Below are positions 23,505 to 25,586 of a stretch of 25,586 nt of DNA, piece by piece. The stretch is taken from the NCBI GenBank assembly GCA_023392945.1, contig JAEWNB010000171.1, positions 1 to 25,586 on the forward strand. Reading direction: 5' to 3'. The DNA comes from Bacteroidota bacterium. GTDB taxonomy: Bacteria > Bacteroidota > Bacteroidia > Bacteroidales > WCHB1-69. The notes under the pieces were generated by a model that had not been told where the DNA came from, ran no database searches, and was given only the letters and a program-made list of their open reading frames with translations. How positions within the stretch are numbered: the stretch's first letter is position 1; each line of letters begins with the position of its first letter. The position numbers and the translations under genes are program-made.

Positions 23505-25586
23505 TTATTTAGAATTATTACTATTTCTAAGTTCAATCTTCATTGTTCTAATTTTAAATTCCAGCTCTTTTGCTTCCTCTTTTGCTGCCTCAATTTTTTT
23601 ATTGAATTCAGCTTTCAGAATATCTGCATTTTTTGAATTGGCAAAAAAGCCAAGATTATTTTCCCAAAGGTTTATATCTTCTTTTAATTGAGTTAGCTTA
23701 TTGGATAAAAATCTCATCTCTTTATCAAGCAATCTCTCGGCATTTGGATTATTAAGAATAGTATCAATTTTGCTTTTAAAGTTATCGTGTTTGATATCTT
23801 CTACACTTACCTTTAAATCAGCAAAGCGCTTATTGACAGCATCACGGTACTCATTATAGATACGATCTTTATCATTTTTCGGAACATGACCGAGTTCAGT
23901 CCATTCGCGCTGATAAAGCTTCATTGCATCCAGATTGGCAGCTTTGTCACTTCCAAATTCATGATTTATGATTTTTTGAATGAGTTCTTCTTTTTTCTTG
24001 AGATTATCACTTTCAATCTGTTGTATATTGCTAAAATAGAATGATTTTTCTTCAAAGAAATGATCACAGGCAGCTCTGAATCTTTTCCAAACGGCTTCAG
24101 AATATTTTCGGGGAGTGGGACCTATGTTTTTCCATTCTTTTTGGAGTTTAAGCATCTCATCAGTTGTGTTTTTCCAGTCGTTTCTGATGGATAGTGCTTC
24201 TGCTTGAATGGCCAAATTTAACTTTAAATTGTAATTTTGCATCTGAGAGTCTTTCATTTGCTGAAAATACTCTTTCTTTTGCCCATAAAATTTGTCCAAA
24301 ACTACTTTAAAGCGGGTCCAAATCTCATCATTCAATTTTGCAGGTGCAGGTCCTAAAGTTTTCCATACTTTAAGCACTTCATTTAATTTGTCGCTAATTG
24401 TGTTATACTCCTTAATTGAAAGAGTTTTATTGGTTACGAGCTCTTCGGCCTGTTCACATAAAACTACTTTGGCATTGTAGTTGTTTTGTTGTTCAGCAAA
24501 GATTTCGTCATAATGTTCCCTTCTTTTCTGGTTTATTTGATCTGATGCCACCTTGAAACGTTCCCAAATTTCATCTTTTTTGTCTTCAGGAACCGGTCCA
24601 ATTTCTTTCCATTCATCATGAAGTTGTTGCAACTTTTTAAATGATTTGTTGATGGAATCATCCAATAAAAGAGATTCGGCAGTTTCGCAAAGTTTTATTT
24701 TCTGTTCTAAGTTCTTTTTTAAATCCAGCGACCTCAATTCTTTGCCAATTTTCAGGATATCAAAGAATTTTTCTACGTAAAAATGGTAATTCTGCCATAA
24801 GTTGGTAGATTCGTTTTGGGGAACCGGTCCAATTTCTTTCCATTGATCCTGAAATTCTTTGAATTTATCATTCAGCATTTTTAAATTTGATTCATTTTCA
24901 ATCAAATTCTTTAAATCTTCAATAATGGCTTTTTTCGCTTCGAAATTTTTATTTTTCTCAACTTCAATCTTTTCTAAAAATTTAGCCTTATTTTCTTTGT
25001 ATGTTTGAAGTGCGTTTTCAAATTTCTTTTCAAGGTCGGATTTTTCAGGAATAAATTCTTCCTGATTTCCACCTTCATTTATAAATGAGTTTAATTGTTC
25101 TTGTTTGGTTTTTTTGATGTGTTGCAATATTATGGATTTAAGTATGCCAACACGCAATTTGATTATATTGAAATTGGGTTCCTGAACAATATCATGGAGG
25201 ATATTAACGGATTCTTCAAATGTTAATTCCGAATATTCTGATTCAATTTTTTCAGGTGATTCTTCAAATGTCTTATCATCTATGTCATCATCATCTTCTT
25301 CAGGAACTTGCGAAGACTCAATCTCTGCAACAATTTCATTAACAGTTTTTTCTTCAGCAATAGGTTCTTCAACAACAGGTTCCTCAGCAACGGGTTTCTC
25401 AGCAACGGGTTCTTCAACAACCGGCTCTTCAACAACAGGTTCCTCAGCCACAGGTTCTTCAGCCACAGGTTCTTCAGCAATGGGTTCTTCAGCAACAGGT
25501 TCTTCAGCAACAGGTTCTTCAGCAACCGGCTCTTCAGCAACAGGTTCCTCAGCAACGGGTTCTTCAGCAACAGGTTCCTCAGCAAC
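23505..25586 (-). CDS. DUF349 repeat protein with VAEEP-repeat N-terminus, 5' end outside window
   Basis: The frame is open to the window edge, so the start is missing. The 693 visible residues begin with at least 16 pentapeptides of the type V-A/V-E-E-P. An acidic linker follows (EEDDDDIDDK, about 96-105), then a helical region, then five DUF349 repeats. The core tryptophans of W-K-E-I-G-P-V-P-like motifs lie at visible residues 249, 326, 408, 485 and 562, about 77 residues apart. The C-terminus is coiled-coil (about 620-690). No signal peptide or membrane helix is visible. DUF349 proteins are abundant in Bacteroidota; their role is poorly known. Links to RNA or the chromosome have been proposed for related proteins, but this sequence does not show them. 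It lies upstream of the hslR-like gene. Confidence 0.88.
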   Translation of the reverse strand, partial: VAEEPVAEEPVAEEPVAEEPVAEEPVAEEPVAEEPIAEEPVAEEPVAEEPVVEEPVVEEPVAEKPVAEEPVVEEPIAEEKTVNEIVAEIESSQVPEEDDDDIDDKTFEESPEKIESEYSELTFEESVNILHDIVQEPNFNIIKLRVGILKSIILQHIKKTKQEQLNSFINEGGNQEEFIPEKSDLEKKFENALQTYKENKAKFLEKIEVEKNKNFEAKKAIIEDLKNLIENESNLKMLNDKFKEFQDQWKEIGPVPQNESTNLWQNYHFYVEKFFDILKIGKELRSLDLKKNLEQKIKLCETAESLLLDDSINKSFKKLQQLHDEWKEIGPVPEDKKDEIWERFKVASDQINQKRREHYDEIFAEQQNNYNAKVVLCEQAEELVTNKTLSIKEYNTISDKLNEVLKVWKTLGPAPAKLNDEIWTRFKVVLDKFYGQKKEYFQQMKDSQMQNYNLKLNLAIQAEALSIRNDWKNTTDEMLKLQKEWKNIGPTPRKYSEAVWKRFRAACDHFFEEKSFYFSNIQQIESDNLKKKEELIQKIINHEFGSDKAANLDAMKLYQREWTELGHVPKNDKDRIYNEYRDAVNKRFADLKVSVEDIKHDNFKSKIDTILNNPNAERLLDKEMRFLSNKLTQLKEDINLWENNLGFFANSKNADILKAEFNKKIEAAKEEAKELEFKIRTMKIELRNSNNSK
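25347..25586 (-). repeat. 15-bp tandem repeat encoding VAEEP pentapeptides
   Basis: Sixteen 15-base units read on the minus strand, mostly GTTGCTGAAGAACCT, run to the window edge. Variants are at synonymous sites (CCT/CCC/CCG, GAA/GAG) or change Ala to Val (four units), Val to Ile (two) or Glu to Lys (one). The last unit (25347-25361) ends in Lys instead of Pro. The array continues in frame into the missing 5' part of the gene. Confidence 0.95.

Noticed and set aside
25280..25585. A 101-codon Leu/Lys/Asn-rich open frame on the minus strand
   Set aside because: It is the 15-bp VAEEP repeat read in another frame; the repetitive LLLKN pattern is a by-product of the repeat.

Overview
The window is AT-rich bacterial DNA that fits Bacteroidota, most likely order Bacteroidales. 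The signs are genes with few Shine-Dalgarno sites, repeated -7 elements of the Bacteroidota type (TAnnTTTG), many short exported proteins with signal peptides or lipoboxes, a five-repeat DUF349 protein, and a short RsmI without its C-terminal domain. No mobile element, CRISPR array, rRNA or phage gene was seen. Most of it is ordinary chromosomal backbone with a few unusual arrangements.

Layout. 1-1274 (+): the end of a PspC-domain membrane protein and a LiaF-like protein with a beta-solenoid tail, an envelope-stress pair. 1330-3150 (+): a one-chain aconitase/isopropylmalate-dehydratase-type enzyme whose stop codon sits in the loop of its terminator. 3315-3464 (+): a 49-residue unannotated small protein with its own terminator. 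3521-6713 (-): pdxJ, trxB and sufB in transcription order (PLP synthesis, thiol redox, Fe-S assembly), with no sufC/D/S following. 6825-6906 (+): tRNA-Leu(CAG), then a bidirectional terminator.

6977-12590 (-): exported and housekeeping genes: a small lipoprotein, an S41 serine peptidase lipoprotein, rsmI, a secreted M28 metallopeptidase and a secreted C1 (bleomycin-hydrolase type) cysteine peptidase. 12889-14079 (+): the GTPase HflX. 14098-15079 (-): a stand-alone riboflavin kinase domain whose gene end overlaps the start of a secreted leucine-rich-repeat protein. 15080-15535: a very AT-rich gap before dnaA. 15536-20089 (+): dnaA, recJ and a GT4 glycosyltransferase. 20206-21549 (+): NADP-type glutamate dehydrogenase with a strong terminator. 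21647-23083 (+): an exported alpha/beta hydrolase. 23090-25586 (-): an Hsp15-like S4 protein and a long DUF349 protein that runs off the window and begins with at least 16 VAEEP-type pentapeptides.

Taken together, three exported peptidases of different catalytic classes plus glutamate dehydrogenase suggest an organism that uses peptides and amino acids (inference). The least explained items are the free riboflavin kinase domain, the 49-residue gene, the isolated sufB, the fused hydro-lyase of unknown substrate and the hydrophobic insert in the S41 peptidase. No clear novel multi-gene system was found.
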